Shown: positions 16,589-27,039, counted from the first letter of the stretch. The stretch is 64,000 nt of DNA from Verrucomicrobiota bacterium (GCA_018970725.1 JAGWVU010000013.1:44349-108348), one strand, 5' to 3'. Program-made: numbers and translations. Notes: generated by a model not told the origin, from the letters alone.

Positions 16589-17974
16589 ATGTCCATCACT
16601 TACAAGGCAGGCAAAAATCCGCATCCGCTCGAGCATCGGATGATCTTCCGGAACATCGACCGGGAAGGTTGGGATCCGGGGATCGAAACCTATTTGGGCG
16701 AGGGCGGGTATGAATCGCTCCGCAAGGCGATGGCGATGGCGCCGGGCGAGATCCAGGCCCAAGTGAAGACGGCCGGGGTGCGGGGACGCGGCGGCGCGGG
16801 CTTCCCGGCCGGGGTGAAGTGGGGATTCATCCCGCCGAACAATACCAAGCCGGTTTACCTGATCTGCAACGCGGATGAGTCCGAGCCGGGCACCTTCAAG
16901 GATCGCTACATCATGCACCAGGATCCCCATCAACTCATCGAGGGGATGGTGATCACGGCCTTTGCGATCGGTTGCCACACCGCCTACATTTACATCCGGG
17001 AGGAATTCCCCTTCGCCGCGAAGATTCTGGAGGGCGCCATCGAGGAAGCGCGCGCCAAAAACTTCGTGGGCCGGAACATTCTCGGCACGGGATTCGATTT
17101 GGAAATCCACGTGCACCGCGGGGCCGGAGCCTACATTTGCGGGGAGGAAACCGGGCTGATCGAGAGCTTGGAAGGCAAGCGTCCGTATCCGCGGATCAAG
17201 CCCCCGTATTTCCCGGCGGCGATGGGGCTGTATCTTTGTCCGACGATTGTGAACAACGTGGAGACGCTCTGCCACGTGACGCACATTCTGAAGATGGGCG
17301 GTGAGGAATACGCCAAATTGGGCACCCCGAACAACACCGGGACCCGGATCCTGTGCGTGAGCGGGGACGTGCAGAAGCCCGGTTACTTCGAGGTGCAGGT
17401 GGGCAAGGTGACGATGGGCCAGCTGATCAACGAAATGTGCGGCGGCCTCCGCACCGGGCGCACCCTCAAGGCGGTGATTCCCGGCGGCAGCTCCGCCAAG
17501 GTTTTGCGCGCGGACGAAACGTTCAAGCTGAAGGACCGCGAAATCTCGATCTGGGACATTCCGATGGACTTCGATTCCCTCGCCGCCTGTGGTTCCATGG
17601 CCGGCTCCGGGGGGGTGATTGTGATCGACGACAGCCGCTCGATCGCCTGGGTCCTCAACAACATCAACGCCTTCTACGCCCACGAAAGTTGTGGCCAGTG
17701 CACGCCCTGCCGTGAGGGATCGCTCTGGATGAAGAAGATTTCCGATCGGATCGTGGCCGGCAAAGGTTCTCCGGACGACGTGGACACGCTCGAATCCGTG
17801 GCTTACCGGATCGACGGCCGGACGATCTGCGCCTTTGGCGAGGCGGCATCCTGGCCCACAGAAAGTTTCATCGCCAAGTTCCGCGATGAATTGAAGGCGG
17901 CGACTTCGGATTCGTTGAAGGGAGCGATCGTCAATCCCGAGACGAAGTTGGCTGCAGCCTCCCTGAAGGTTTGA
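16589..17974 (+). CDS. nuoF: NADH-quinone oxidoreductase subunit F
   Basis: This 461-residue protein is the flavoprotein NADH dehydrogenase subunit. Family motifs are GRGGAGFPAGVKWGF (the NADH-binding glycine-rich loop, about 66-80), CNADESEPGTFKDRYIM (FMN site), GAGAYICGEETGLIESLEG, and the [4Fe-4S] motif ESCGQCTPCREG near residues 368-379, with a fourth Cys in TICAFGEAASWP. The frame is open further upstream, but ATG 16589 gives the normal N-terminus. It is co-transcribed with nuoE. No nuoG or other complex I gene follows: the next gene (PBP1C) is convergent, so the NADH module is free-standing here. Confidence 0.95.
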   Translation: MSITYKAGKNPHPLEHRMIFRNIDREGWDPGIETYLGEGGYESLRKAMAMAPGEIQAQVKTAGVRGRGGAGFPAGVKWGFIPPNNTKPVYLICNADESEPGTFKDRYIMHQDPHQLIEGMVITAFAIGCHTAYIYIREEFPFAAKILEGAIEEARAKNFVGRNILGTGFDLEIHVHRGAGAYICGEETGLIESLEGKRPYPRIKPPYFPAAMGLYLCPTIVNNVETLCHVTHILKMGGEEYAKLGTPNNTGTRILCVSGDVQKPGYFEVQVGKVTMGQLINEMCGGLRTGRTLKAVIPGGSSAKVLRADETFKLKDREISIWDIPMDFDSLAACGSMAGSGGVIVIDDSRSIAWVLNNINAFYAHESCGQCTPCREGSLWMKKISDRIVAGKGSPDDVDTLESVAYRIDGRTICAFGEAASWPTESFIAKFRDELKAATSDSLKGAIVNPETKLAAASLKV

Positions 17975-17988
17975 CTACGGGCGGCGGG

Positions 17989-20271
17989 TCAGACTTGTCT
18001 GACCTGAATGCGGACCGTGCGGCGCACACCGGACCCGGGATCCAGGGCACTGATTTCGTGGGTTCCGGGGACGAGGCGGGCGGTCCGGGTGGCTTCGTCG
18101 ATCCGGAGGGTGGGGGATGACCAAACAAGGCCCTCGAGGTCCGCGCTGAGGCTGAGCAGCGCACCGCCATCGGGAAGGTCCGGGTCGAGGTAGACGACCA
18201 ATCCTTCCACCGGGCAGCGGATCTGGAATTCGCGGGCGGTTTCTGGTCCGGTGCGCACGGTGGTGCGTTGCCGCAACTGGGCGGGTGCGGTGCGGTGCCA
18301 GTCGGCGTAGAGCGGGGGGAGAATGACGCGGCCGTTCGCATCGTAGTCCGCTCCGCTGGCGGAAGGGGGTAGGAAGCGGCGCAAGACGGGCACTTCCTCG
18401 GGATCCACGGCGGGGATGCCGGGGAGGACCCGGTGGCCGGTGAGCCGATCCACGGTGATGCGGGCGACGCCGGGTGTGGGGGAAAACCAGGTGGGGGGGC
18501 GATCCCGGTGGAGCCGCTCGAGGAGCGCGTGGAAAATCGGTCCGGCCCCGGCGGTCCCGGAGAATCGGTCCAAGGGGGTGTGATCGAAATTCCCCACCCA
18601 GACGCCGACGGTGAACTCCGGGGTGAAACCGAGGGTCCAGCCGTCGCGGAAATCGGAGCTGGTGCCGGTCTTGGCGGCGGCGCGGAAGCGGTCGAAATGG
18701 AGGGGATTGTTCCAGCCGAAATTGCGGGCGCGGGACGAGTTGTCGCTCATCATGTCGGCAAGAACGAAGCAGGCGTCCTCGTCGAAGATGCGTTTGGCTG
18801 GGGCCGGGGCGGTCTCCGGGAGCAGGTGCCAGGGTTTGAATTCCCCGAGACGGGCGAGACAGGCGTAGGCGTTGGTCAGTTCGAGCAAACGGACGGGGGC
18901 GCTGCCGATGGTGAGACCGAGACCGTAGGTGGAGGCGGGTTCGGTGAGGGAGCTGAGGCCGAGCCCGGTCAGGGATTGGTGGAGGGTTTCGGGGCCGCCG
19001 ATACGGTCGAGCATGCGGACGGCGGGGATGTTCAGGGAGTTGCCAAGGGCGCGGCGGAGATCGACCGGCCCCATCCAGGTGCGATCATAATTCACCGGAC
19101 GATACACACCGAGCGGGGTGGGAAACTCGACGGGAACATCGGCGAGAACGGTGGAGGCGGGGATGCCACGCTGGAGGGCCATGAGGTAGGTGAACGGTTT
19201 GAGGGCGGACCCGGGGGAGCGGGGAATCCAGGCGCCGTTGATCTGCCCGCTGCGCTGGTCCTCGTAGTTCCGGGACCCGGTGAGGACAAGAACCTCGCCC
19301 GATGCGTTGTCGATCGCGACGGCGGCGGCGTGGAAATACCGTGACGTGCTGCGCTGCGAGGAGATGAAGTTGAGATGTTCATCGATGACGGATTCGGTGA
19401 AGGACTGGAGTTCCCGGTCGATGGTGGAGCGGACCGAGCCGGGGACGAGGGCGTCCCGGTGCCGGGCGACGATGAGGTCGACGGCGTGCGGGGCGCGGAA
19501 GGCGGAGCCCTCGCGTCTCAGGACGATGCGTTCCGCTTTGGCGCGGGCGCATTCCTCTGCGGAGATGTAACCATCCTCCCGCATCCGGTCGAGAATCCAG
19601 ATTTGGCGTTCCTTGGCTCCTGCGAAATTCCGGTAAGGATTGAAGCGGGTCGGCTTGTTGGGGAGCCCGGCGAGGAGGGAGCATTCGGCGAGGGTGAGGT
19701 CGGCGAGGGGCTTGGCGAAATAACCTTCCGCGGCGGCGCGGCAACCGGTCCGCAGGTTGCCGTAGGGGATGCGGTTGAGGTAGTTCTCGAGGATCCACCG
19801 TTTGTTCCGGGTCATCTCGAGTTTGCGGGCGAGGATGATCTCCACGAGTTTGGTGCGGAGATTGCGCGGCATCGGTTCCGGCATCGTGATCTTGATGAGC
19901 TGCTGGGAGATGGTCGAAGCGCCAGAGATGGCCTGACCTTCTTCCGCCGCTTGATTGGCTGCCCGGAGCACCGCGATGAAGTCGATCCCGTGGTGGGACC
20001 AGAAGCGTTTGTCCTCGGCGGCCACGGTGGCATCGATGAAATCACGGGGGATTTCCTCAAGGGTGACGTAGGAGGCCACCACTTCCTCTCCGTTGACGAG
20101 GAAGCGCCGGAGCGGGAGTCCGTTGCGGTCCGTGACGGTGGTGGAAACCTGCGGCGGTTCGAGCAATTCCGCGGGCAGCCGCACGAGGAGGGGGAGCAGC
20201 CAGAGAAAGAAGACCACGGCGGCGACGAGGGCGACGCCGGACCAGAGCGTGATCTTCCAGACTCGTTTCAT
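17989..20271 (-). CDS. pbpC: penicillin-binding protein 1C
   Basis: This 760-residue bifunctional peptidoglycan synthase starts MKRVWKITLWSGVALVAAVV with one N-terminal membrane anchor. The GT51 glycosyltransferase domain shows AAEDKRFWSHHGID (catalytic Glu) and ASTISQQLIKI. The transpeptidase domain has the active-site SALKPF (Ser near residue 355), the KTGT box near 533, and a C-terminal BiPBP_C-like beta domain. The frame is open to 20400, but the upstream part is Pro/Gly-rich with no anchor, so ATG 20271 is taken. It follows the alpha-2-macroglobulin gene by 125 bases on the same strand, the same partnership seen in E. coli and many Gram-negatives. Confidence 0.95.
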   Translation of the reverse strand: MKRVWKITLWSGVALVAAVVFFLWLLPLLVRLPAELLEPPQVSTTVTDRNGLPLRRFLVNGEEVVASYVTLEEIPRDFIDATVAAEDKRFWSHHGIDFIAVLRAANQAAEEGQAISGASTISQQLIKITMPEPMPRNLRTKLVEIILARKLEMTRNKRWILENYLNRIPYGNLRTGCRAAAEGYFAKPLADLTLAECSLLAGLPNKPTRFNPYRNFAGAKERQIWILDRMREDGYISAEECARAKAERIVLRREGSAFRAPHAVDLIVARHRDALVPGSVRSTIDRELQSFTESVIDEHLNFISSQRSTSRYFHAAAVAIDNASGEVLVLTGSRNYEDQRSGQINGAWIPRSPGSALKPFTYLMALQRGIPASTVLADVPVEFPTPLGVYRPVNYDRTWMGPVDLRRALGNSLNIPAVRMLDRIGGPETLHQSLTGLGLSSLTEPASTYGLGLTIGSAPVRLLELTNAYACLARLGEFKPWHLLPETAPAPAKRIFDEDACFVLADMMSDNSSRARNFGWNNPLHFDRFRAAAKTGTSSDFRDGWTLGFTPEFTVGVWVGNFDHTPLDRFSGTAGAGPIFHALLERLHRDRPPTWFSPTPGVARITVDRLTGHRVLPGIPAVDPEEVPVLRRFLPPSASGADYDANGRVILPPLYADWHRTAPAQLRQRTTVRTGPETAREFQIRCPVEGLVVYLDPDLPDGGALLSLSADLEGLVWSSPTLRIDEATRTARLVPGTHEISALDPGSGVRRTVRIQVRQV

Positions 20272-20396
20272 GGCTGCGCCAGCCCCTAGCGCAGCCTGAC
20301 CCCGGGCGCAACCGGGCATTGCGGTTCCCCCGGGGAAGGGGGAGCAGTCGGCGGGGAGCCGCTCGGAACCCGGCTGCATGGCGGAGGAGGGGCGGT

Positions 20397-23300
20397 TCAA
20401 CGGGCGGCGACCTTGCCGGGGCCTTTGCCGGCCAATTTCCCGGTAATCCGGGTGGTGGCGGAAAGACCGTGACGCTGCGGTTGATACATCGCCTCGATCT
20501 TGGCGGGAGGCGCGGTGGCTTCTCCGGCAGCGACGACGCGGGCGAGGTATTCAACGCGGTATTGATCCCGTGCCGCGAGGTAATCCGAAAAGAAGAGGGT
20601 GCGGTCCGTGCGCATTTCCTGGAAGCTGACCGGGAGTTGTTGGCCGGTCCAGGCGGCTTCGGCGCGATCGCCCCGGCCGGTGAAGGCGGGGTTCACCGAT
20701 TCGAAGATGGAGGGCAGGGGATCATCGATCGCGAGGTATTCTTCCTCGGCCCCGGGGATGTCGAGGTCGAGCCGGACGACGACGAGGTCCCCGACTTCGA
20801 ACTCGGAGGTCTCTTTCATGGCGCCGTCGGGCGCGAGTTGGAAGTAGGTCCGCCGGATGCCGAATCCGGCGTTCTTGGGTTGGGCGGAGAGGGTGGCGGG
20901 CCTGGTGGACACGCGGACGTGGGCATAGACCGGGTCCCTGGCATCGGAAGTCCAGCGGAGCAGGTTGCGGGAGACGTCGCCATCGAAGGCGAAGTTGGCC
21001 GTCCGGCTGTTGAGTTTGGCGGCCAGGGCCACTTCGCTGGCGGTCTCGCCGAACTCCAGTTTGCCGGAGATCGCCGCCAGGGCGGGAGCTTCGAGATCCG
21101 CAATCCGGCCGAGGGCGAGCAGGGGCCAAGCGTTGGCGTAGGTGCTGCCCCAACCATGATGAGGTTTGCGGAGGCGGAGCAACTGGTTCAGCAACTCATC
21201 GGATTGCTTGGAGCGGGCGTCCAGCTGGGTCCAAGCCATGAGGCGGGCGGCCACGGGAAGGGCGGGCCCATACCAATCCACGGCGTGCGCGGGGGCCTTG
21301 GGATCCGGATTGCGGCCGAGCAGGCCCTCGGCAAGACGGCGCTGGGCGGCATCGCCTCCCTCGAGGATGGCCAAGGCCAGAACGGCGCGGGTTTCCGGGG
21401 CGAGACGGCCCTGCATTTTGAAATACGTTTCATGGTAGGAGGGCTCCGCCTTGCCGGCGAGGGCGAGGGTGTAGAGCGCAAGGCACCGTTGGTGGAGGAT
21501 GTCCGGATCCTGGCTGGCCTCGGCGTCACGGACCTGGGAGGAGAGCCAGGTCCAGAGGGCCTCGAGGCGAGCGCCCGGCAGCCCGTGGGCTTGCTTGGCC
21601 CCCAAAGCCAGGGCCATCCCGCCATAGGCGCTGGCCCAGAACGTGGGTTGCTCCCCGCCCGGCCAGTAGGACAAGCCGCCCTCGCTGGTTTGCATGGAGA
21701 GAAGCCGGTTCAAGCCGTGCCGGATGGCCGATTCCTTCCGGGCGGGATCCACTTCCAGGTCCGGAAAGACTTTTTCCAGGCTGTTCATGGTCAGCCACGG
21801 CAGGGTGGAGGAGGTGGTCTGCTCGACGCATCCATACGGGTAGTCCAAGTTGTATTGCAACGCGTCCATGGCATCGATCATCCGGCTGTTGGAGATGGTG
21901 GCGTCGATCCGCCCGTAGCCTTTGAGGAGACTCCGGTCCCCGAGGGAGGCGAGCAAGTTCGTTTCCGCGCCCGGTTCCACCCGGAGTGACAACGTTTCCG
22001 CGAGCATGGGGACGGGGTGACCGACCTCGAAGCGGCTCTCCACCGAATCGGTGCGGGGATCCGCCTTGGCGTCGAGCTCGCGCACGGTCCAAGTCCAGAT
22101 GGCATCGCCGGTCTGGGTGAACTTCACGGGGATTGGCAGAGCGGTGGATTGACCCGCGGCAAGGTCGATGGTGGACCGCCATTCCCGCGGGCCGGGAGCG
22201 CCGCCCAGCGCGATGGGTTGGGGTTGGGTGCGGTTGGAAGGGAATTCCACGGTGGCGTCCGCGAGGAGGGTGGCCTCAAAGCGCCCCGGAGTCCGGGTGG
22301 TGTTGTGGACCACGGCCTGGAGGATGAGTTCGTCCCCGAGATTGGCGAAGGCGGGGAGCGCCGGCTCGATGATCACGGGCTTGTTCACTTGAAATCTGGC
22401 GGTGGCGGTTCCGTAATGCTGGGGATCACCGAGGGCGATGGCGAACACCTTGAAACCGGTGAGGTTTTCGGGCGCGGGGAAGGAGATGGTGGCGCGGCCT
22501 TGGGCGTCGGTGAGGAGGCCGCCGTTCCAAACCGCGGTGGCGCGGAAATTCTTCCGGGCGCGGTCCCGGAGGCTGGTCAGGCCGTCCCCGCCGCCGCCGA
22601 TGAGCAGGCCCTTGTTTCCGAAAGGCCGTTGTTCGGGGTCTTCGGTGAGGACATTGAAAAGGGAGTGCCAGGTTTTCACGAAGAGGGGATACCCCTCGTG
22701 GAAACGATGGGCCGGGTCCGGGGTTTCGTAACCGGTGAGGCTGAGGACGCCTTCGTCCACAGCGTAAAACGTGACTTCAGCGCCGGGCACGGGTTGGCCG
22801 GAGGCATTCCTGACGGTCACGGCGGCGTCCACTTGCCGGGCCGGGAGAACGTCACCGGAAGGGACTTCGAGGACGACGTCCAGCTTGTTGGCGGGTTGGG
22901 CCACGGCCAGTTCGCAGTAACCGAGTTTGTAGTCGGTATCCCGGAATTTCTGGTTCGGGCTGTTTTGGGAACCGCGGATCACGATGGCGGACACGAAGAC
23001 GTTGGGGGCGTCCCCGGCCTCGAGCGGGATCTCGACGAATTCGTTTTTGGAAGCCAGTTCCCGGATGAATTGGCGGGTGACTCCGGCCCGTTCCGTGGTG
23101 ATCAGGGCTTTGCCGAGGATGGGGGAGCGGACCATGATCCGCGCCTTGTCGCCCACCGTGTAAGCGTCCTTGTCGGGCTTGAGTTCGATGGCTTCACCGT
23201 CCCGGTAGGCCCAGTAGACATCATTTTTCCCCCAGAGATAACACCAGTTCTGGGTGACGAGGGGTTTGCCCGCGGTGTTGGCGGTTTCCAGAGTGAAGCG

Positions 23301-25853
23301 ATACTGCCCCGGGTCCTTGAGGGGCACGCCTTGGGTGGAGGGGATTCCGTTGCCGCCGCCGATCTTGACATCCAGGCTGGCCACGGGCTCGAAAACCTCC
23401 TCGTTGCGGTAGCGCTCCGTCTCGTCCGAGCCTTGGACCTTGACGGTCCGGTAGATGCGGCGCTCGACCGTCAGTTTTCCGGGGATCACCCGGTCCAAGG
23501 CCTTCCCGTCATGGCTCACCGCCAGCATTTCCGCAGAGATCGTCGCGCCCGCCTCCTGCCAATCGCCGGGCAGTTTCAAGCCCGCGTAAAAGTCGGACGA
23601 ATGGACGAGGAAGTCCGCCGACCGGACCAGGGTTTGCTGGTTGACGTCCGTGACCGTCACCTCGGTCCGCACCCGGACCGGTTGTTCGAGAACTTCGCGT
23701 GGGATGAAGTCGAGGGCGAGGGTGCCGGAGCCGGATTCGCCGAGATCGAATTCGCCGGCGTCGTTTCCTTTGACATCCTCGCGGGCCAATCCGAAGCGGT
23801 AAGACTCGAAGCCGGCCGGGGCGAAGACGCTGCCCTCGTAGTTGGCATACCAGCTGGCGAGGGCATTGGACAACGCCTTGCCGCGGAAGTAGTTGGCTTG
23901 AACGGGGATTTCCACCTTGTCCTCCAATCCGTAGGCGGGGCGGGTCTCGAGCTTGATCTCGAAGGTGTCGGGCCGATACTCCGCCACGGAGAAATAGTGG
24001 AAGGCATACCGGTCATAGTGGTCCTCGGCCTCTCCGTCGTAGACCGGGCCCTTGCCGACCAAGGCCTCGAAGTCGATCTTCGCCTCGTAGGTCCCGAGGG
24101 CGCCTTGCGGAAGGTCGAAGGAGACGTCCAGGGTGCCGCGCTCGTTGAAAGTCACCTCACGGTTCACAAAGTTGCGTCCGCGGCTGTCGTCCACGAGCAG
24201 TTTGGCGGTGAATCCCTTGCCTGCGGCGGGGACTTGCAAGGCGCGGCCATCCGCCATCCGGGTGATCGCCTTGAGGTGCACGGTTTCCCCCGGTTTGTAG
24301 ACGCCGCGGTCGGAGAAAAGATAGCTCCGCAAGCGGTTTTCAGGTTCGCCCCAGTAGGGTTGGCGGACGTCGAACTCCCAGGTCGAGAGCCCTTGGTCGC
24401 TGGCCGGATCGAAGGCGGTGGCGTAGCGGTCTTCCGCCTTGGTGGCGACGAGCCACCGGGAGGCGGCGTTGGGTCCGCCCAGGGGGAAGGAGGCCACGCC
24501 GTCGCCGTTGGAGCGGTAGATACCGAGGGTTTCGTTTTCGTTGTTGACGAGGCGGATTTCCGCGTCAGCCACCGGTTGGCCGCTGCTCAGGGAGAAGACA
24601 TAGGCCAAGGCCTCGCGCCCGGTGCGTTTCCAGATGAGCCCGAGATCCGTGATTTGGATAAGGCTTTGGGCGCCGACTCTTTGCTTCGGCATCCCCGGAT
24701 AATCCCCGGCATTTCCCTCCACGGAGACATAGAGTGCGGCGGGTCGCGAGCCCTTGAGGACCTCGGACCACTTGAGGCCGGCCCGTTGGCTCCGGTTCAT
24801 CGGTCCGTCGTTCTGGATGTCGCGGCTGAGGATCACCGGTCCGGGCACCATCTCAAACGCGGGGTAGCGTTGGCCCCGTTCCCAGTCGGTCGTTTCCGGA
24901 TCGTAGATGCGGTAGCCGCGGAGCGCGTAGATCAGGGCGTCGCCCCGCAATTCCTTGACGCGCACCTCCAGTTTGCCGATGTTCCCGTGACGGATCTCGA
25001 ATTCCTGAAGGCCGGCGAGGGGCTGGGCGATCTCATGCTCCGGGAGACTGATGTAGGCGTCCTCGGGACGGAAGCGGACCACTTGATCGATCGGTTCGGC
25101 CAGCTCGGTGCCGTCCGCCGCCAGCAATCCGGCCTTGACGCGGACGCGGTAATCCGTGGCCATCTCGAACTTGCCGAAGAGGTTGATGGTCTGGCCGTTG
25201 CCCTGGAACACGAGGTTGGGCGGTTGCGGTTCGACCGACACGTAGTTTGCGATCAAGCCCTTGATCGATTCGTCGAGTTCCTTGCTCAGGGAAATGTAGA
25301 CCCGCGGTTCCTCGTCGATCGGGTAGACCGCGCCGAGCGTGGGAACGGTGAAGGGATAGACGGAGCCGGCGCTCACCGAGAAGGAGCGGGTCAGCTTGTG
25401 TTTCCGGGAGGCATCGGCCAGGCCTTCGCTCACCAGCACCCGCCATTGCTTGCCCACGGGAAGCGGGCGGACCGGCTCGACCGACCAGAATTGATCTGCC
25501 GGAGGGGAATCCGTTCCGGCCGCGCCGAAGTTTTTCCAAGCCTCGGTGATTTCATCGGGGGTCGCCGGACGGACTTTGGCGGGCACGACCTTGGCCTCGG
25601 CATCGGTGAAGTGGAGATGTTGCGCGAGGGATTTGGGGTCCAGTTTGAACCCGGAGAAGAAGGTGAAGACCGGGAGGCGCGAGGTGTTGTCGTAGTAGTA
25701 GCGCGGGTAGTATTGGAGGGCGAGCGAATCCTTCCCGGAGACGTCCGGTTCGGAGTCCTGGGACCAGAGGGTCGGCAGGGCGGGGAGGAGGCAGAGGCCG
25801 GCAACAACCCCGGTCAGGGCCCGGACGGCAAGGGAAGGGGAATACGGTTTCAT
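20397..25853 (-). CDS. bacterial alpha-2-macroglobulin with thioester motif
   Basis: This very large secreted protein (1818 residues from ATG 25853) begins MKPYSPSLAVRALTGVVAG with a Sec signal. MG-type domains follow, including GVYKPGETVHLKAITRMADG (the conserved MG3-like segment), then the bait/ANA-like region (GVLSLTGYETPDPAHRF). The thioester sequence GCVEQTTSS is near residue 1340, inside an alpha/alpha toroid domain with SYWPGGEQPTFWASAYGG. Such proteins trap attacking proteases covalently in the periplasm. It is encoded just upstream of PBP1C, which repairs peptidoglycan. The signal has no clear lipobox, so it may be soluble in the periplasm, unlike the lipoprotein ECAM of E. coli. Confidence 0.94.
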   Translation of the reverse strand: MKPYSPSLAVRALTGVVAGLCLLPALPTLWSQDSEPDVSGKDSLALQYYPRYYYDNTSRLPVFTFFSGFKLDPKSLAQHLHFTDAEAKVVPAKVRPATPDEITEAWKNFGAAGTDSPPADQFWSVEPVRPLPVGKQWRVLVSEGLADASRKHKLTRSFSVSAGSVYPFTVPTLGAVYPIDEEPRVYISLSKELDESIKGLIANYVSVEPQPPNLVFQGNGQTINLFGKFEMATDYRVRVKAGLLAADGTELAEPIDQVVRFRPEDAYISLPEHEIAQPLAGLQEFEIRHGNIGKLEVRVKELRGDALIYALRGYRIYDPETTDWERGQRYPAFEMVPGPVILSRDIQNDGPMNRSQRAGLKWSEVLKGSRPAALYVSVEGNAGDYPGMPKQRVGAQSLIQITDLGLIWKRTGREALAYVFSLSSGQPVADAEIRLVNNENETLGIYRSNGDGVASFPLGGPNAASRWLVATKAEDRYATAFDPASDQGLSTWEFDVRQPYWGEPENRLRSYLFSDRGVYKPGETVHLKAITRMADGRALQVPAAGKGFTAKLLVDDSRGRNFVNREVTFNERGTLDVSFDLPQGALGTYEAKIDFEALVGKGPVYDGEAEDHYDRYAFHYFSVAEYRPDTFEIKLETRPAYGLEDKVEIPVQANYFRGKALSNALASWYANYEGSVFAPAGFESYRFGLAREDVKGNDAGEFDLGESGSGTLALDFIPREVLEQPVRVRTEVTVTDVNQQTLVRSADFLVHSSDFYAGLKLPGDWQEAGATISAEMLAVSHDGKALDRVIPGKLTVERRIYRTVKVQGSDETERYRNEEVFEPVASLDVKIGGGNGIPSTQGVPLKDPGQYRFTLETANTAGKPLVTQNWCYLWGKNDVYWAYRDGEAIELKPDKDAYTVGDKARIMVRSPILGKALITTERAGVTRQFIRELASKNEFVEIPLEAGDAPNVFVSAIVIRGSQNSPNQKFRDTDYKLGYCELAVAQPANKLDVVLEVPSGDVLPARQVDAAVTVRNASGQPVPGAEVTFYAVDEGVLSLTGYETPDPAHRFHEGYPLFVKTWHSLFNVLTEDPEQRPFGNKGLLIGGGGDGLTSLRDRARKNFRATAVWNGGLLTDAQGRATISFPAPENLTGFKVFAIALGDPQHYGTATARFQVNKPVIIEPALPAFANLGDELILQAVVHNTTRTPGRFEATLLADATVEFPSNRTQPQPIALGGAPGPREWRSTIDLAAGQSTALPIPVKFTQTGDAIWTWTVRELDAKADPRTDSVESRFEVGHPVPMLAETLSLRVEPGAETNLLASLGDRSLLKGYGRIDATISNSRMIDAMDALQYNLDYPYGCVEQTTSSTLPWLTMNSLEKVFPDLEVDPARKESAIRHGLNRLLSMQTSEGGLSYWPGGEQPTFWASAYGGMALALGAKQAHGLPGARLEALWTWLSSQVRDAEASQDPDILHQRCLALYTLALAGKAEPSYHETYFKMQGRLAPETRAVLALAILEGGDAAQRRLAEGLLGRNPDPKAPAHAVDWYGPALPVAARLMAWTQLDARSKQSDELLNQLLRLRKPHHGWGSTYANAWPLLALGRIADLEAPALAAISGKLEFGETASEVALAAKLNSRTANFAFDGDVSRNLLRWTSDARDPVYAHVRVSTRPATLSAQPKNAGFGIRRTYFQLAPDGAMKETSEFEVGDLVVVRLDLDIPGAEEEYLAIDDPLPSIFESVNPAFTGRGDRAEAAWTGQQLPVSFQEMRTDRTLFFSDYLAARDQYRVEYLARVVAAGEATAPPAKIEAMYQPQRHGLSATTRITGKLAGKGPGKVAAR

Positions 25854-26028
25854 GGAGGGGAAAAAATCGAGGGGCAGCCGGGGACAAGGTAGCAGGCCCG
25901 CGTCGCGAAGGAAAGTGTTTCCCGGATTAGACGGAAGTCCGGGCCGGAAATTGCGATTCTTTGGCGTGCATTTCCTTTTGATTGAGAGTTGCAGCTTGAG
26001 GCTTGATCGTTGAGGGCCAAGGTATCCC

Positions 26029-27012
26029 ATGCCGATTCGCATCGTCGCCAATCCACCGCTGGAACGGCCCACCGAGGCCAGTGCCCTCGTGCGGGGGATG
26101 GACGCCCGTGTCATTTGGATCGATCTGCTCAACCCGACGCCGGAAGAGAGGCGGCAGGTGGAACGGCTTTTCGGGATTGATCTCCCCACGCTCGAGGACA
26201 TGAAGGAGATCGAGACCACCAGCCGTCTCTACGCGGAGGATGGGGCGCGGTTCATGACAGCGCCGATTCTCAGCCAGGTGGAATCCAGTCTGCCGCAGAA
26301 GACGGAAATCAGTTTCATTCTGGTGGGGGAGGCCCTGATCACGATCCGGGAGACCAACCTCAAGAGTTTCGGCGCGGTCATGGCCCAGTGCGACCGCCGG
26401 GGCGTGGCCTCGAGGGATCAGGTGCTGCTCAGCCTGTTGGATGCGATCATCGACCGGCAGGCGGATTTGCTGGAGCGTGTGGCCAAGGAGATCGACACGA
26501 TTTCCCAGAACATTTTCCAGCGTGAGATTCCCAACCGGCCGTCCGAGAACGTGTTGCGGGACACGCTTTGCGAACTGGGCCGCAACGGGGACCTGATCGC
26601 GCGGGAACAGGAATCGCTGGTGGCGCTCTCCCGGCTGGTGCAATACGCCGGGCAAACCGACTTCGATGCCCATGAGCGGGATCCCGGCGTGGCCTTGTAT
26701 CCGCGCTTGAAGCCGGTGGCGCGGGACTTGCACTCGCTGACCGAATTTGCCGGGTTCCTCAGCAACAAGGTGAACTTCCTGCTCGACGCGACGCTCGGCT
26801 TGATCCAGATCGAGCAGAGTTCGATCGTGAAAATCTTTACGGTGGCGGCGGTCATTTTCCTGCCACCCACGTTGGTGGCCAGTGTCTACGGGATGAACTT
26901 CACCCACATGCCGGAGTTGTCCCAGCGCTGGGGGTATCCGTTCGCCCTCCTGCTGATGGTGGTCTCGGTGGCCTTGCCGCTCTGGTATTGCCGCCGGAAA
27001 AACTGGCTTTGA
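26029..27012 (+). CDS. corA: CorA-type divalent cation transporter
   Basis: This 327-residue CorA family protein has a long cytoplasmic alpha/beta N-terminus (MPIRIVANPPLERPTEASAL, then IWIDLLNPTPEERRQVERLFG) and two C-terminal membrane helices. The loop between them carries the signature VYGMNF at about 285-290. The last helix ends LPLWYCRRKNWL, a basic inside-facing tail as usual for the pentameric channel. The expected substrate is Mg2+, with Co2+ and Ni2+ also carried by homologues. It is divergent from the alpha-2-macroglobulin gene, with 175 bases between starts, and appears monocistronic; the next gene is convergent. Confidence 0.95.
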   Translation: MPIRIVANPPLERPTEASALVRGMDARVIWIDLLNPTPEERRQVERLFGIDLPTLEDMKEIETTSRLYAEDGARFMTAPILSQVESSLPQKTEISFILVGEALITIRETNLKSFGAVMAQCDRRGVASRDQVLLSLLDAIIDRQADLLERVAKEIDTISQNIFQREIPNRPSENVLRDTLCELGRNGDLIAREQESLVALSRLVQYAGQTDFDAHERDPGVALYPRLKPVARDLHSLTEFAGFLSNKVNFLLDATLGLIQIEQSSIVKIFTVAAVIFLPPTLVASVYGMNFTHMPELSQRWGYPFALLLMVVSVALPLWYCRRKNWL

Positions 27013-27039
27013 GGCGGCGGTCCGCAATCCGGCCCCGGC

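Noticed and set aside
22017..25892. Plus-strand open frame of 1291 codons antisense to the alpha-2-macroglobulin gene
   Set aside because: It lies fully opposite a long, well-supported gene; its composition (Gly, Arg, Asp, His and Pro-rich, without domains) is the shadow expected in GC-rich DNA.
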